Shown: positions 42,997-52,683, numbered from the stretch's first letter. The stretch: DNA of 64,000 nucleotides from Phocaeicola salanitronis DSM 18170 (GCF_000190575.1 NC_015164.1:310001-374000); one strand, 5' to 3'. Notes: generated from the sequence alone by a model not told the origin. Numbers and translations are program-made.

Positions 42997-43659
42997 ATGA
43001 AAAAAGAATTGATAATATCTCCTTCGCTTTTAGCTGCAAATTTCGGCAATTTGGAACGTGAACTTGAAAAAATAAATAACAGTGAAGCAGACTGGCTCCA
43101 TATTGATATTATGGACGGTGTGTTTGTTCCGAATATCTCTTTTGGATTCCCTGTATTAAAATATGTATCAAAGCTTTCAGAAAAACCGCTTGATGTGCAT
43201 CTGATGATTGTACAGCCCGAGAAATTCATTCATGAAGTAAAAGATTTGGGGACAATGATGATGAATGTGCATTATGAGGCGTGTGTGCATTTGCATCGGG
43301 TCGTACAACAGATTAAAGATGCAGGAATGAAGGCTGGCGTGACTTTAAATCCTTCTACGCCGGTATCGATGCTGGAAGATATTATCAGAGATGTCGATAT
43401 GGTTTTGCTGATGGGGGTGAATCCCGGGTTCGGCGGGCAGAAGTTTATTGAGCATACTATTGGTAAGGTCCGTGTTTTGCGTGAACTGATAGAACGTACA
43501 GGCTCATCTGCGCTGATAGAAGTGGACGGTGGTGTAAATTTGGATACGGGAGCGCGTCTGGTTGAGGCTGGAACCGATGTGTTGGTTACAGGAAGCGCTG
43601 TATTTAAAGCGCCGGATATGGGAGAGATGATTCACCGCTTGAAAATGTTAGGACGCTGA
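42997..43659 (+). CDS. rpe: Ribulose-phosphate 3-epimerase
   Basis: Interconverts ribulose 5-phosphate and xylulose 5-phosphate in the pentose phosphate pathway. About 220 residues from ATG 42997 (42991 also possible). TIM-barrel motifs: ISPSLLAANFGNLERELEKI, LHIDIMDGVFVPNISFGFPV (metal-binding His and the catalytic Asp), DVHLMIVQPE, MGVNPGFGGQKFI and the second catalytic Asp in LIEVDGGVN. comEC starts one base after its stop. Confidence 0.96.
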   Translation: MKKELIISPSLLAANFGNLERELEKINNSEADWLHIDIMDGVFVPNISFGFPVLKYVSKLSEKPLDVHLMIVQPEKFIHEVKDLGTMMMNVHYEACVHLHRVVQQIKDAGMKAGVTLNPSTPVSMLEDIIRDVDMVLLMGVNPGFGGQKFIEHTIGKVRVLRELIERTGSSALIEVDGGVNLDTGARLVEAGTDVLVTGSAVFKAPDMGEMIHRLKMLGR

Positions 43660-43660
43660 G

Positions 43661-45640
43661 TTGTTAGCTCATATTCTATCTTATCCGTTATTCCGGTTGA
43701 CCGTTGTGTTGGCTGTCGGAATTGTTTTATCCGATTGGTTCTTTCCGGATTCGGCTTGTTTGATGTGGCTTGTAGGGGCATGGGGCATTGCTTTTCTGGG
43801 TGCCGTCGTGTGTTATCCGTTAAGCCGTTATCGTTGGCGTATGCTTTTCGGATGTATGGCTTATCTTGCTGCCGCTTTGTCGGGAGGCATTTTGTATCTG
43901 ATAAATCGCGAAGCGGTACGTTTTGATTGGGCTGAAGGGCGTAATGTTTATGTAGGGACCATCCTTGACGTGCCCCATCCGAAAACCAAAACCATGCAGG
44001 CTGTAGTAGAAGTGGAGCAGGGAAGAAGCGTTTCCGATAGTATTTGGTATCCGGTGAGGCGGAAAGTCATGTTGTATTGGATGCCCGATTCCCTGCAAGG
44101 TGAATTGGCATGCGGTGACCGGCTTTGTTTTGAGGCAAATATCAGCCGTCCCGTTTCGGATGCGGATTTTTCCGGATTTGATTACGGCTTGTATTTGGAA
44201 CGGCAGGGTATCGGAGGTACGGCGGTAGCTTTTACCGGATGTTGGCAAAGGTTGGATAATGCCGGTGCGCTTTCTTTCAGGCAGAAGGCCTTGTTATATC
44301 GCGAAAAGATTATAGAGACTTATCGCTTATGGGGATTGAAGGATGATGTGCAGGCAGTAGTGTCTGCCTTGACGGTTGGCGATAAGAGTGAACTGACCCG
44401 TGAATTGAAAGACAGCTATACCGCAGCGGGAACAAGCCACATTTTAGCCCTTTCGGGCATGCACGTTGTCATCCTTGCCCTCATTCTGTCTTGGCTGCTT
44501 TATCCGTTGCGCTATGTGCCTGGCGGTAGGTGGATAACCGGTTTTTTGATTGTGGTTTTCCTGTGGAGTTTCGCTTTTCTTTCCGGTTTAAGTCCTTCCG
44601 TGATTCGGGCGGTTGTCATGTATTCCTTGTGTGTCGCGGCGTCGGTTTTTACCGAAAGCCGGTTTTTAGGTGTTTCTTCGGTATCGCTGGCGGCTTTCCT
44701 GATGTTGGTATACCAGCCCTTGTATTTGTTCGACGTCAGTTTTCAGTTGTCTTTTGTCGCGGTACTTTCCCTTCTGTTGATATATCCGTTTATCGAAAGG
44801 CTGTTTCATTTCCGTTGGAAACCGCTTAATTGGCTTTGGAAGTCTATGGCGTTGACTATGGCTGCCCAATTGGGGACTTTGCCTTTCATTTTGTGTTATT
44901 TCGGCACGTTCCCTACGTATTTCTTGCTTGCCAATCTGGTAGTAACCCCTTTATCTATCGTTATTTTAGGTCTGGCATTGGTCTGTCTGCTTTTCGGGGC
45001 GGTGCCTTGGCTCGTAAAAGTCTTGGGTTTATCGGTTGAGTTATTGAACGGAATCATGGAGTGGGTGCAAGGCTTGTCTGGCTCTCAAATTACCTCTGTT
45101 TATTTATCTCCGGTGCAGGCTGGGGTGTTTGCCTTGTCTTTGATAAGTTTTCTGTTGTATCTGTCACGCCGGTCTGCCCGCCGGTTGATAGGGGTTTTGT
45201 GTTGTACGAATTTGTTTTTGGGTATGCTGCTTTTCGAATGCATGGCTCCTGCCGCTGACTATTTGTATTTCACGCGTGCCGGGATTTATACCAAGCGGGA
45301 AAGGAATGTTTCGCAACTGGTTTCCGAAACGAACCTGTACCGGATTCAGAACTTGCAAGTGGCGTTGGCAAATGACGGCAGGTGGAAAAACAAGCTGTCC
45401 AGCGAGCGTCTTGCCATTGATTATGTGTATGTCTGCAAAGGCTTTAGCGGCACTATGGCAGGACTGAGTGAGTTGTTTCAGATTAATTATGTGATATTCG
45501 ATGGTTCGTTGAGCGATGCTTATCGGGAGCGGTTGAAACAAGAATGCCGTTCGATAGGATTGGCTTATACGGATATTACGGAGAAGGGGGCTTATGCGAC
45601 TGTACTTCACTCCTCTGATGCTGCCATTGTAGGCAGATGA
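43661..45640 (+). CDS. comEC: ComEC/Rec2 family DNA-uptake channel protein
   Basis: A 659-residue inner-membrane protein starting at TTG (43661), one base after the rpe stop; no in-frame ATG nearby fits better. N-terminal DUF4131 region with helices and a soluble domain (residues ~85-190), then the competence domain with the signature AAGTSHILALSGMHVVILAL and SGLSPSVIRAVVMYSLCVAA. The metallo-beta-lactamase domain of Bacillus ComEC is absent; the C-terminal ~130 residues are a short variable domain, as usual in Bacteroidetes. Natural transformation of these bacteria is not well shown, so the role is uncertain. Confidence 0.9.
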   Translation: MLAHILSYPLFRLTVVLAVGIVLSDWFFPDSACLMWLVGAWGIAFLGAVVCYPLSRYRWRMLFGCMAYLAAALSGGILYLINREAVRFDWAEGRNVYVGTILDVPHPKTKTMQAVVEVEQGRSVSDSIWYPVRRKVMLYWMPDSLQGELACGDRLCFEANISRPVSDADFSGFDYGLYLERQGIGGTAVAFTGCWQRLDNAGALSFRQKALLYREKIIETYRLWGLKDDVQAVVSALTVGDKSELTRELKDSYTAAGTSHILALSGMHVVILALILSWLLYPLRYVPGGRWITGFLIVVFLWSFAFLSGLSPSVIRAVVMYSLCVAASVFTESRFLGVSSVSLAAFLMLVYQPLYLFDVSFQLSFVAVLSLLLIYPFIERLFHFRWKPLNWLWKSMALTMAAQLGTLPFILCYFGTFPTYFLLANLVVTPLSIVILGLALVCLLFGAVPWLVKVLGLSVELLNGIMEWVQGLSGSQITSVYLSPVQAGVFALSLISFLLYLSRRSARRLIGVLCCTNLFLGMLLFECMAPAADYLYFTRAGIYTKRERNVSQLVSETNLYRIQNLQVALANDGRWKNKLSSERLAIDYVYVCKGFSGTMAGLSELFQINYVIFDGSLSDAYRERLKQECRSIGLAYTDITEKGAYATVLHSSDAAIVGR

Positions 45641-45660
45641 TATACAGGAGAAAAAATCGG

Positions 45661-45704
45661 CTGACGCAACCGCCTGCGTTGGTCCTCACAGGCGGCTGTG
45701 TCAG
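45661..45704 (+). terminator. Hairpin after comEC
   Basis: CTGACGCAACCGCCTG (45661-45676) pairs with CAGGCGGCTGTGTCAG (45689-45704). It is the first of two adjacent hairpins built from the same ACCGC/GCGG core. Confidence 0.55.
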
Positions 45705-45709
45705 CCGAT

Positions 45710-45750
45710 GTAACCGCTTGCGTCAGCACTTGCAGGCGGTCACGTTTTTT
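45710..45750 (+). terminator. Intrinsic terminator after comEC
   Basis: GTAACCGCTTGC (45710-45721) pairs with GCAGGCGGTCAC (45732-45743), followed by GTTTTTT. This is a standard rightward intrinsic terminator, 4 bp before the stop of the convergent MFS gene. Confidence 0.85.
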
Positions 45751-45753
45751 ATC

Positions 45754-47112
45754 TCATTTCTTTTCCTTGATAATGCCTACACAGCAGGCGCCGATAATCA
45801 GCAAGATACCTGCCAGCACCAGCATGTTCACTTCGGGAGGGACACTTCCTTCACGGGTGAAAAGGTGGAGGATTTGTCCGCCTGTAGCAGCGGCTACGAT
45901 TTGAGGGACACAGATTGTCCCGTTGAACAAACCTAAATACGTTCCCATGTGTCCGCCGCTTAAAGAATTGGTCAGGATGGTGAAGGGCAGAGCCAGCATC
46001 GCAGTCCAGGCGCAACCGATGAGCAAGAATGATACAAACAGGGTATATTGGTTATGGATAAAGAATGTCGAAATAAAGCCGATTCCTCCCAGTATCAGGC
46101 TAAGCGAGTAAACCAGTTTGCGGTTTTTAAACGAAGGCAATATCGCAGCCCAGATTACCGAGCCGATTGCCTGTACGGCAAAGAGGATGCCTACCCAATT
46201 GCTGGCGTCCTGGTATTCGGGCGATTGGGTATTGAGCACCAAGGAGGTGACTCCGTCTTTTACGATTTCTACCGAAGGAGTGCCGAATACATTGGCAGCT
46301 ACCGTTCCGTTGGTATAAGTCCACATGAACATGAAGGCGGCCCAGCAGAAGAATTGCACCAAGCCTACTGTCCAAAAGGCTTTCGGCGCATTCGCCAATA
46401 GCTTGAATACATTTACCTTTTCTTCTTTGTCGTTGTTGGTGATGCCATGATATTCGGCATAGAGCTGGGGCGGATATTCTTTTACCTTTATTGTGGTGTA
46501 GATGACGCATAATATCAGGATAGCGGCTCCTACATAGAACGAATAGATAACCGAATCGGGGATTACGCCTTTGGGCGCAATGTTGCTGATGCCGATGGCT
46601 GCAAAAATAAAGGGGAAAAGATAACCGGCAAGGCTTCCGGCATTGCACAGGAAGCTTTGGATAGCGTAAGCCAGCCCTTTCTGTTTTTCGTTTACCATGT
46701 CGCCGACCATCATTTTAAACGGCTGCATGGCTATATTGATGGAGGTGTCGAGCAGCATAAGCGACACAAGTCCGAATATCATCGCTTCTGATACGCTCAT
46801 CCCGAAACTTCCGGCATTGGGCAACATGCACATTACCAATACAGCGATGAGCGCTCCGATAAACAGATAAGGGATACGCCTTCCGAAACGGCACCACGTA
46901 CGGTCGCTGAACATGCCGATAAGGGGCTGTACGATAATGCCTGCCAAGGGAGGCAATATCCAAAAGTAGCTCAGGCTATGCGGGTCTGCCCCCAAGGTGG
47001 AGAAGATACGGCTGATGTTTGCGCTTTGAAGGGCATAAGCTATCTGTACGCCGAAAAAACCGAAACTAATGTTCCATAGTTTCCAAAAACTTAGGTTAGG
47101 TATTTCTTTCAT
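45754..47112 (-). CDS. MFS sugar transporter, SLC45/GPH-like
   Basis: A 452-residue protein with 12 membrane helices. It begins MKEIPNLSFWKLWNISFGFF, GVQIAYALQSANISRIFSTL, and has the MFS motif-A segment GMFSDRTWCRFGRRIPYLFI. This subgroup in Bacteroides lies near alpha-glucan genes and is thought to take up maltose, glucose or short maltooligosaccharides across the inner membrane. malQ is upstream on the same strand, separated by an R1 repeat, and pullulanase is nearby, which supports that substrate. Confidence 0.88.
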   Translation of the reverse strand: MKEIPNLSFWKLWNISFGFFGVQIAYALQSANISRIFSTLGADPHSLSYFWILPPLAGIIVQPLIGMFSDRTWCRFGRRIPYLFIGALIAVLVMCMLPNAGSFGMSVSEAMIFGLVSLMLLDTSINIAMQPFKMMVGDMVNEKQKGLAYAIQSFLCNAGSLAGYLFPFIFAAIGISNIAPKGVIPDSVIYSFYVGAAILILCVIYTTIKVKEYPPQLYAEYHGITNNDKEEKVNVFKLLANAPKAFWTVGLVQFFCWAAFMFMWTYTNGTVAANVFGTPSVEIVKDGVTSLVLNTQSPEYQDASNWVGILFAVQAIGSVIWAAILPSFKNRKLVYSLSLILGGIGFISTFFIHNQYTLFVSFLLIGCAWTAMLALPFTILTNSLSGGHMGTYLGLFNGTICVPQIVAAATGGQILHLFTREGSVPPEVNMLVLAGILLIIGACCVGIIKEKK

Positions 47113-47130
47113 GGTCTTTATATGTAAGTT

Positions 47131-47303
47131 ATGCGAATCAGGAGTTAAACGTAGTTATGTTTCACAGGAGTTATCACTTCGTTCAGGAGTTAAATGCCAA
47201 TACTCTTTCTTCTGAAACCGGAACAAAGGTATTGGCTTCTAACTCCCAGCCCGTCGGGCGGACGATAACTCCTTATAACTCCCTTTTAATTTCTGATTGG
47301 TAT
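47131..47303 (+). repeat. R1 repeat, copy E (complete)
   Basis: A ~173-bp copy filling the space between the MFS start and the malQ stop. The right end is slightly changed (TTTTAATTTCTGATTGGTAT). Confidence 0.88.
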
Positions 47304-47317
47304 GAGTTAATGATGCG

Positions 47318-49987
47318 TTATCTTCCGCTTTCGTCTATCATCCGGCGGATTTTGTCATTGAATGCGTCTTGTTTCATCAGGCTTTCCAAGGACATGTGCA
47401 TGCGCCAGCGCCAGTAATGTTTCGGGTTGGCAGGTACGTTTATCCGTTCGATGGCAATGTCGGGATTGCGCAAGGTTTCGTCCATAGATGTCCAGTCTTG
47501 CCACGTCAGGATGCACAGCATGGAAGGGCTGTACAGATGCCGGCGGATAACGTCTTCGCAGAGCCAGCCCGGTGCATGTTCGGGCAGTTCGCCCCAATGT
47601 CCCAGTTCATGATAGAAGAAGCGCGAGGCTACGTCCCGGTCTTCTTCCCACCAGCCCCGGAAGGTTGACATGTCGTGTGTGCCGATGGTGCAGACCGACC
47701 GGAACGGATAGGCATATACATGTCCGAACTCGTCTTCCGGATTCTTGGGCATCCGTTGGATTTCGAGCGAAAGAATCTGAAGCTGTTCCATAACCCAGGG
47801 CACACAGTCGGGAACCATACCTAAATCTTCGCCACACACCAGCATGGAGGTGGATTGTGTAAGGATAGGCAGCTTTTTCATGGCTTCCTGATACCAGAAT
47901 TCGTTGTGGCGGCGGTAATAATAATCGTTGTACAGACGGTTGAAAGCATCTTTCTCCTGTTGGCTCAACCGGGTATAGATGAAATCGTTTTGTACGGCGA
48001 TACGCGGGTGGTACATTTCCGGATTGTCGCGGTCTGGTATAAACAATACGTTGCTGACCAATGCATACAGCCCCTCTTTCAGGTCGTTATCCGGATTTTC
48101 CTGCCGGGCAAAGTAGCTCTCTATTTTCCGTTGGGTGTCAAACTCTGGACGCAGGGTATAGATATCGTGGTGTGAATGTTGCACGAAGGTATTCCGGACT
48201 TCCTGACTTTTTTCTCCAAACATGCTGTCGAGCATGGCGTCGTTAATGAACGGACGGGTCATGAATTCTTTCTGGAAATGCAGTCCGTAGCTTTCGATTT
48301 CTTCTGCGCTCATGGGCAATGCAGGTACAAACTGTCCCAAAAGCCCGTGTACGGAATGGGTCGGGATTTCCCAAATGCGGAAGAATCCCAAGATATGGTC
48401 GATACGGTAAGCGGTAAAATAGTCAGCCATTTTACGGAAACGGCGTTGCCACCATTGGTAGTTGTCTTTTTCCATGACCTTCCAGTTATAGGTCGGCATA
48501 CCCCAGTTCTGTCCTTTGGTAGAAAAAGCATCGGGCGGTGCGCCGGCTTGTCCGTTCATGTTGAAATAATATGGCTCTATCCAGGCTTCTACGCTGGTGC
48601 GGCTGATGCCGATAGGAATGTCTCCTTTGACGATGACACCTTGCTCGCGCCCGTAGTTGCATGCATCAAGCAGTTGGATATGAAGCAGGTACTGAACGAA
48701 GCAGTGGAACGAGGTCTCGGGATAAGCTTCATTCTCAGGCGCACATAATTGCTCGGCAAATTCAGGCTGGTATGTGCTGTATGCTTGCCATTGGTGGAAG
48801 TCGGGGGTATGGAAATGGTCGCGCAAATAGCAGAAAGCGGCGTATGGACGTAGCCATTCGGCATTTTCCTGAAAGAAAGCCTGATAGCCTTCAGAAGAAA
48901 GAATGCTTTCTTGCTCTTGCTGGAATACGGCTTTCAGATAAGCACGCTTCCACTGGTTAACGGCTTCATAGTCAACCTGGGGCAGGGCATTAAGCTCGGT
49001 TCGTTTTTGTTCGAACGTTGCGGCTGCTTCTTTGTCTTGCAAGGAAGGAAGCTGGCGCAGGTCGACATACATGGGATGAAATGCGTAAATCGAAATGCTG
49101 CTGTACGGATAAGAGTCGGTCCATGTGCCTGTCATGGTCGTATCGTTAATCGGAAGTACCTGTACTGCATGTTGGTGTGTATCGGCTGCCCAGCGGATGA
49201 ATGTCTTTAAGTCGCCGAAGTCGCCTACACCATAGCTGCCTTCCGAGCGGAGGGAGAATACAGGGATAGCGCTTCCTGCTACTTTGTATTTTTCGCTGGC
49301 GAAGAATATCTCTTCTTCCGGTGCGATATAGGTTTCCCCGGGTTGCAGGGATGGGGGAGTCATACGACGGTTGTCATGCGCTTCCCATTCAATGACCGTT
49401 CCGTTTTCCGGATTGACAATTGCATATTTGTATTCGAAGCTGGGAGGTAGTGTTGCTGCATCCAATGTCAGTTGCCATACGTTGGGCTGAATTTCGAACA
49501 TACACAATAAAGCTGTTTTTCCCCAGTTGCCTAACACATTGCAGTTGCCTGTAATGCCCAGTACTCCTTCCTTCTTTTTGTTTAGAGGACAAAGGACACG
49601 GAAAACGATGCGTGTGTTGCATGAAATTTGAGGTATTGTGTCTGCCGGCTGGCATGTGTTCGCATTGCAAAAGGCTGAACTGAACCGGTAGGATGCCGAT
49701 GGAAGGTCGCGCCAATTGTCTTGCACCAAATAGCAGCTGTCATCCCCAGCAGACAGATAGAGCGTATGAGGAAGCATGCCGAATTCTTGCCGGATGTTAT
49801 GATTTTCGCGGCGCACTATATAACGGTACGTGATAAATGTAGCAGGAGCGTCCGGATGATAGTCGGTTTGTCCTTGCCAACAATAACCGTCTGCAGTAGA
49901 CAATTCTACAACGGTTTTTTCATCAATGCAGACACATAGACTTTCACCCCATGTGGTGTGATACTGGATTCGAAAAGTTATAATCAT
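47318..49987 (-). CDS. malQ: 4-alpha-glucanotransferase with N-terminal starch-binding domains
   Basis: An 889-residue GH77 enzyme from the ATG at 49987. Transfers alpha-1,4-glucan segments and releases glucose. Residues ~1-250 look like two CBM20 starch-binding domains (ITFRIQYHTTWGESLCVCID; RIVFRVLCPLNKKKEGVLGI, TGNCNVLGNWG). The GH77 core shows YRIDHILGFFRIWEIP (nucleophile Asp), LVCGEDLGMVPDCV (acid/base Glu) and TIGTHDMSTFRGWWEED (third Asp). No signal peptide, so cytoplasmic. This two-CBM form resembles plant DPE2. Works with the MFS transporter downstream. Confidence 0.95.
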   Translation of the reverse strand: MIITFRIQYHTTWGESLCVCIDEKTVVELSTADGYCWQGQTDYHPDAPATFITYRYIVRRENHNIRQEFGMLPHTLYLSAGDDSCYLVQDNWRDLPSASYRFSSAFCNANTCQPADTIPQISCNTRIVFRVLCPLNKKKEGVLGITGNCNVLGNWGKTALLCMFEIQPNVWQLTLDAATLPPSFEYKYAIVNPENGTVIEWEAHDNRRMTPPSLQPGETYIAPEEEIFFASEKYKVAGSAIPVFSLRSEGSYGVGDFGDLKTFIRWAADTHQHAVQVLPINDTTMTGTWTDSYPYSSISIYAFHPMYVDLRQLPSLQDKEAAATFEQKRTELNALPQVDYEAVNQWKRAYLKAVFQQEQESILSSEGYQAFFQENAEWLRPYAAFCYLRDHFHTPDFHQWQAYSTYQPEFAEQLCAPENEAYPETSFHCFVQYLLHIQLLDACNYGREQGVIVKGDIPIGISRTSVEAWIEPYYFNMNGQAGAPPDAFSTKGQNWGMPTYNWKVMEKDNYQWWQRRFRKMADYFTAYRIDHILGFFRIWEIPTHSVHGLLGQFVPALPMSAEEIESYGLHFQKEFMTRPFINDAMLDSMFGEKSQEVRNTFVQHSHHDIYTLRPEFDTQRKIESYFARQENPDNDLKEGLYALVSNVLFIPDRDNPEMYHPRIAVQNDFIYTRLSQQEKDAFNRLYNDYYYRRHNEFWYQEAMKKLPILTQSTSMLVCGEDLGMVPDCVPWVMEQLQILSLEIQRMPKNPEDEFGHVYAYPFRSVCTIGTHDMSTFRGWWEEDRDVASRFFYHELGHWGELPEHAPGWLCEDVIRRHLYSPSMLCILTWQDWTSMDETLRNPDIAIERINVPANPKHYWRWRMHMSLESLMKQDAFNDKIRRMIDESGR

Positions 49988-50014
49988 AGTTATGGTATTA
50001 GAATTAAATTTGTG

Positions 50015-50022
50015 CAAAGATA
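50015..50022 (-). promoter_or_regulatory. -7 promoter element of malQ
   Basis: CAAAGATA (TATCTTTG on the minus strand), 27 bp upstream of the chosen malQ ATG. It supports that start, because the longer in-frame ATG at 50017 would overlap the promoter. Confidence 0.6.
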
Positions 50023-50378
50023 GTCAGGCTGACCCATGACATTCGTGCTACAAAACAAAAATATAAATAAATATAAGTTTAAAATGCCTTTACAGGTATC
50101 TGTAGGCTGGTTTTATGGTACTCAAAATATAATATTGTTGTAGTATAATATTGGGTGAAAGCCGCTGGTAGCAGGCCTTTATTGTTCTCTTTTATCGTAT
50201 AAGGGCATTCTTTGGAAAGTTCTATAAAACGTTTGGAAACACTCGGGCTATCTTTTGATTATCAGTAAGATAATGTTTGGGAAAGCTTCTATTTTTTTTC
50301 AATAGAAACAGGTATATGTCAGAAAGAGATACTTTTGAAGAAAATTCTTCTTTTTTATAAACATTAAATGTAAATACC
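50023..50378. other. Divergent intergenic region malQ/pullulanase
   Basis: About 350 AT-rich bases between the two divergent starch genes. It must hold the pullulanase promoter, but I find only imperfect -7 candidates (for example TATCTTTTG at about 50249). No ORF, repeat or RNA gene seen. Confidence 0.4.
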
Positions 50379-52373
50379 ATGAAGTTCAGACATTTGTTAG
50401 CTTTGCCGTTGCTGGCGGCAATGGGCTGTCAGCCCGTTCAGCGTGATTATGCTTTGTATGAAGATTATCCGATTGTGGAAGGAGATTGGATAGAAATGGC
50501 TTATTCTCCCGAATCTACAGAATTTGCTCTTTGGGCTCCTTCGGCAGAAGAAGTGAATGTAAAGCTATATGACGAAGGAACCGGAGGGGAGCCTGTTCAG
50601 GTATTGCCGATGAAGTCGGCAGAAAACGGTTTGTGGCGTACGGCTGTGGCACAGGATTTAATCGGGAAATTTTATACTTTTGATGTAAAGGTAAACGGAA
50701 ACTGGCTGGGTGATACTCCGGGCGTATGGGCAAAAGCTGTAGGTGTTAATGGCGACCGGGCCGCAGTGATAGATTTGAATGCAACCGATCCGGAAGGATG
50801 GGAGCAGGATAAGCGTCCTGAATTGAAAAGCTTTGCTGATATTGTCCTTTATGAGATGCATCACCGGGATTTTTCCATTGATTCTTTATCGGGAATCGAC
50901 CACCGAGGCAAGTTTTTGGCTCTGACGGAGAATGGGACAAAAACGGCTCGCGGGCAGAAAACAGGCATCGACCATCTGAAAGAGCTGGGTGTAACACACG
51001 TTCATATTTTGCCTTCGTTTGATTATTCATCAGTGGACGAAACGAAGCTGGATACTCCTCAGTACAATTGGGGATATGACCCGAAGAATTATAATGTGCC
51101 AGATGGTTCTTATTCGACCGACCCGTATGCCCCGGAGGTTCGTATCCGCGAATTTAAACAAATGGTGATGGCGCTGCATCAGGCAGGTATCCGTGTGGTG
51201 ATGGATGTGGTGTATAATCATACGGCAGTGACCGAAGGGAGCAATTTCGAGCGTACCGTTCCCGGTTATTTTTATCGTCAGACGCCGGAAGGTAGTTTTG
51301 CCAATGCGTCGGCTTGTGGCAATGAAACGGCTTCCGAACGTGCGATGGTACGGAAATTCATGGTAGAAAGTGTGAAATACTGGGTGAACGAATACCATGT
51401 CGATGGTTTCCGCTTCGACTTGATGGGTATCCACGACTTGGAAACCATGCGTGCCATCCGTAAAGCTGTAGACGAAATAGACCCTACTATTTATATATAT
51501 GGAGAAGGTTGGGCTGCAGGGGCGCCTCAATTGCCGATGGATTCGTTGGCGATGAAAAACAATATCGACCGCTTGTCACGTATTGCCGCATTTAGCGATG
51601 AATTTCGTGATAGCCTGCGCGGACCTTTCGGCAATGATGCTCAAGGTGCTTTCCTTGCCGGATTGAAAGGGCATGAGGCTGGTATTCGTTTCGGTATTGC
51701 AGGCGGCATCGAACATCCGCAAGTCAATGGCGAAGGGACTCATAAAGTGCCTAAATTCTGGGCATTACAGCCTACCCAATTTATCAGTTATGTAAGTTGT
51801 CACGATGACATGTGCTTGGCAGACAGGCTGAAGGCTACTATGCCACAAGCTTCGGTAAATGTGCGTAAAGATTTGCATAAGTTGGCATTGACAGCTGTAT
51901 TGACTTCTCAAGGCGTGCCGTTTATCTTTGCGGGCGATGAAGTGATGCGCGACAAGCAGGGTGTTCATAATTCATTCAATAGTCCGGATGAAATCAATGC
52001 CATTCATTGGGAACTTAAAAAACAAAACCGGGACTTGTTCGATTATGTAAGCGGACTTATCGCAATGCGGCGTGCTCATCCGGCTTTCCGTATGGGGGAT
52101 GCCGATTCGGTACGTAAATATCTGGAGTTCTTACCTGCAACCGAGGACAATGTGGTTGCGTTCCGCTTGAAAGGACAACCTAATGGGGATGCGTGGACGG
52201 ATATAACGGTGATATTGAATGCGCGCGACCGTGCTACGTCTGTAGAATTGCCGGCAGGCGCTTGGCAGGTAGTATGCCGTGACGGACGGATTGCTCCGGA
52301 TGCCGGATTGGGCACGTTGCAAGGAGGAAAGGTGAGCGTAGGCGCACGTTCGGCGTTGATTCTGCATCGTTAG
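50379..52373 (+). CDS. pulA: Type I pullulanase, lipoprotein
   Basis: A 664-residue GH13 debranching enzyme that cuts alpha-1,6 links in pullulan or starch fragments. Lipoprotein signal MKFRHLLALPLLAAMGCQPV (lipobox AMGC). A CBM48-like domain (FALWAPSAEEVNVKLYDEGT) precedes the catalytic barrel, which carries the pullulanase signature YNWGYDP, VVMDVVYNHT, the nucleophile in DGFRFDLMG, the acid/base Glu in YIYGEGW and the third Asp in SCHDDMCL. Placed in the outer membrane or periplasm, it should feed the MFS transporter and MalQ. Confidence 0.95.
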   Translation: MKFRHLLALPLLAAMGCQPVQRDYALYEDYPIVEGDWIEMAYSPESTEFALWAPSAEEVNVKLYDEGTGGEPVQVLPMKSAENGLWRTAVAQDLIGKFYTFDVKVNGNWLGDTPGVWAKAVGVNGDRAAVIDLNATDPEGWEQDKRPELKSFADIVLYEMHHRDFSIDSLSGIDHRGKFLALTENGTKTARGQKTGIDHLKELGVTHVHILPSFDYSSVDETKLDTPQYNWGYDPKNYNVPDGSYSTDPYAPEVRIREFKQMVMALHQAGIRVVMDVVYNHTAVTEGSNFERTVPGYFYRQTPEGSFANASACGNETASERAMVRKFMVESVKYWVNEYHVDGFRFDLMGIHDLETMRAIRKAVDEIDPTIYIYGEGWAAGAPQLPMDSLAMKNNIDRLSRIAAFSDEFRDSLRGPFGNDAQGAFLAGLKGHEAGIRFGIAGGIEHPQVNGEGTHKVPKFWALQPTQFISYVSCHDDMCLADRLKATMPQASVNVRKDLHKLALTAVLTSQGVPFIFAGDEVMRDKQGVHNSFNSPDEINAIHWELKKQNRDLFDYVSGLIAMRRAHPAFRMGDADSVRKYLEFLPATEDNVVAFRLKGQPNGDAWTDITVILNARDRATSVELPAGAWQVVCRDGRIAPDAGLGTLQGGKVSVGARSALILHR

Positions 52374-52394
52374 TTATCTGTATGATTTTTATAT

Positions 52395-52683
52395 CGAACA
52401 CAGAGGCGCAGAGACACGGAGAAATTGACAATTCATGCGAATCGGGAGTTAAACGTAGTTATGTTTCACAGGAGTTATCACTTCGTTCAGGAGTTAAAAG
52501 CCAATAGCCTTGTTTCTGAAAGCGGTGTAAAAGGTATTGACATCTAACTCCCAGCCTGCCAAGCGGGCGATAACTACTTATAACTCCCTTTTAACTCCTG
52601 ATTGTCAATTTTCAATTAAAAAACACTGTGCCTTCGTGTCTCTGTGTCCCATTCATATTTTCACAAACCGATTTTTTCTACTA
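52395..52683. mobile_element. R3 element c, split by an R1 repeat
   Basis: Left: CGAACACAGAGGCGCAGAGA... at 52395; right: CTGTGCCTTCGTGTCTCTGT then ...TTTTCACAAACCGATTTTTTC and TACTA, ending at 52683. These are the two halves of the R3 inverted repeat and the R3 right end; the left TAGT end is lost. R1 copy F (52435-52604) lies between the halves. Confidence 0.7.
52435..52604 (+). repeat. R1 repeat, copy F (nested in R3)
   Basis: A nearly complete R1 copy from ATGCGAATCGGGAGTTAAAC to TTTTAACTCCTGATTGTCA. The surrounding bases AAATTGACAATTC and GTCAATTTTCAATT are complementary, as if the flanks were part of a larger hairpin. Confidence 0.85.
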
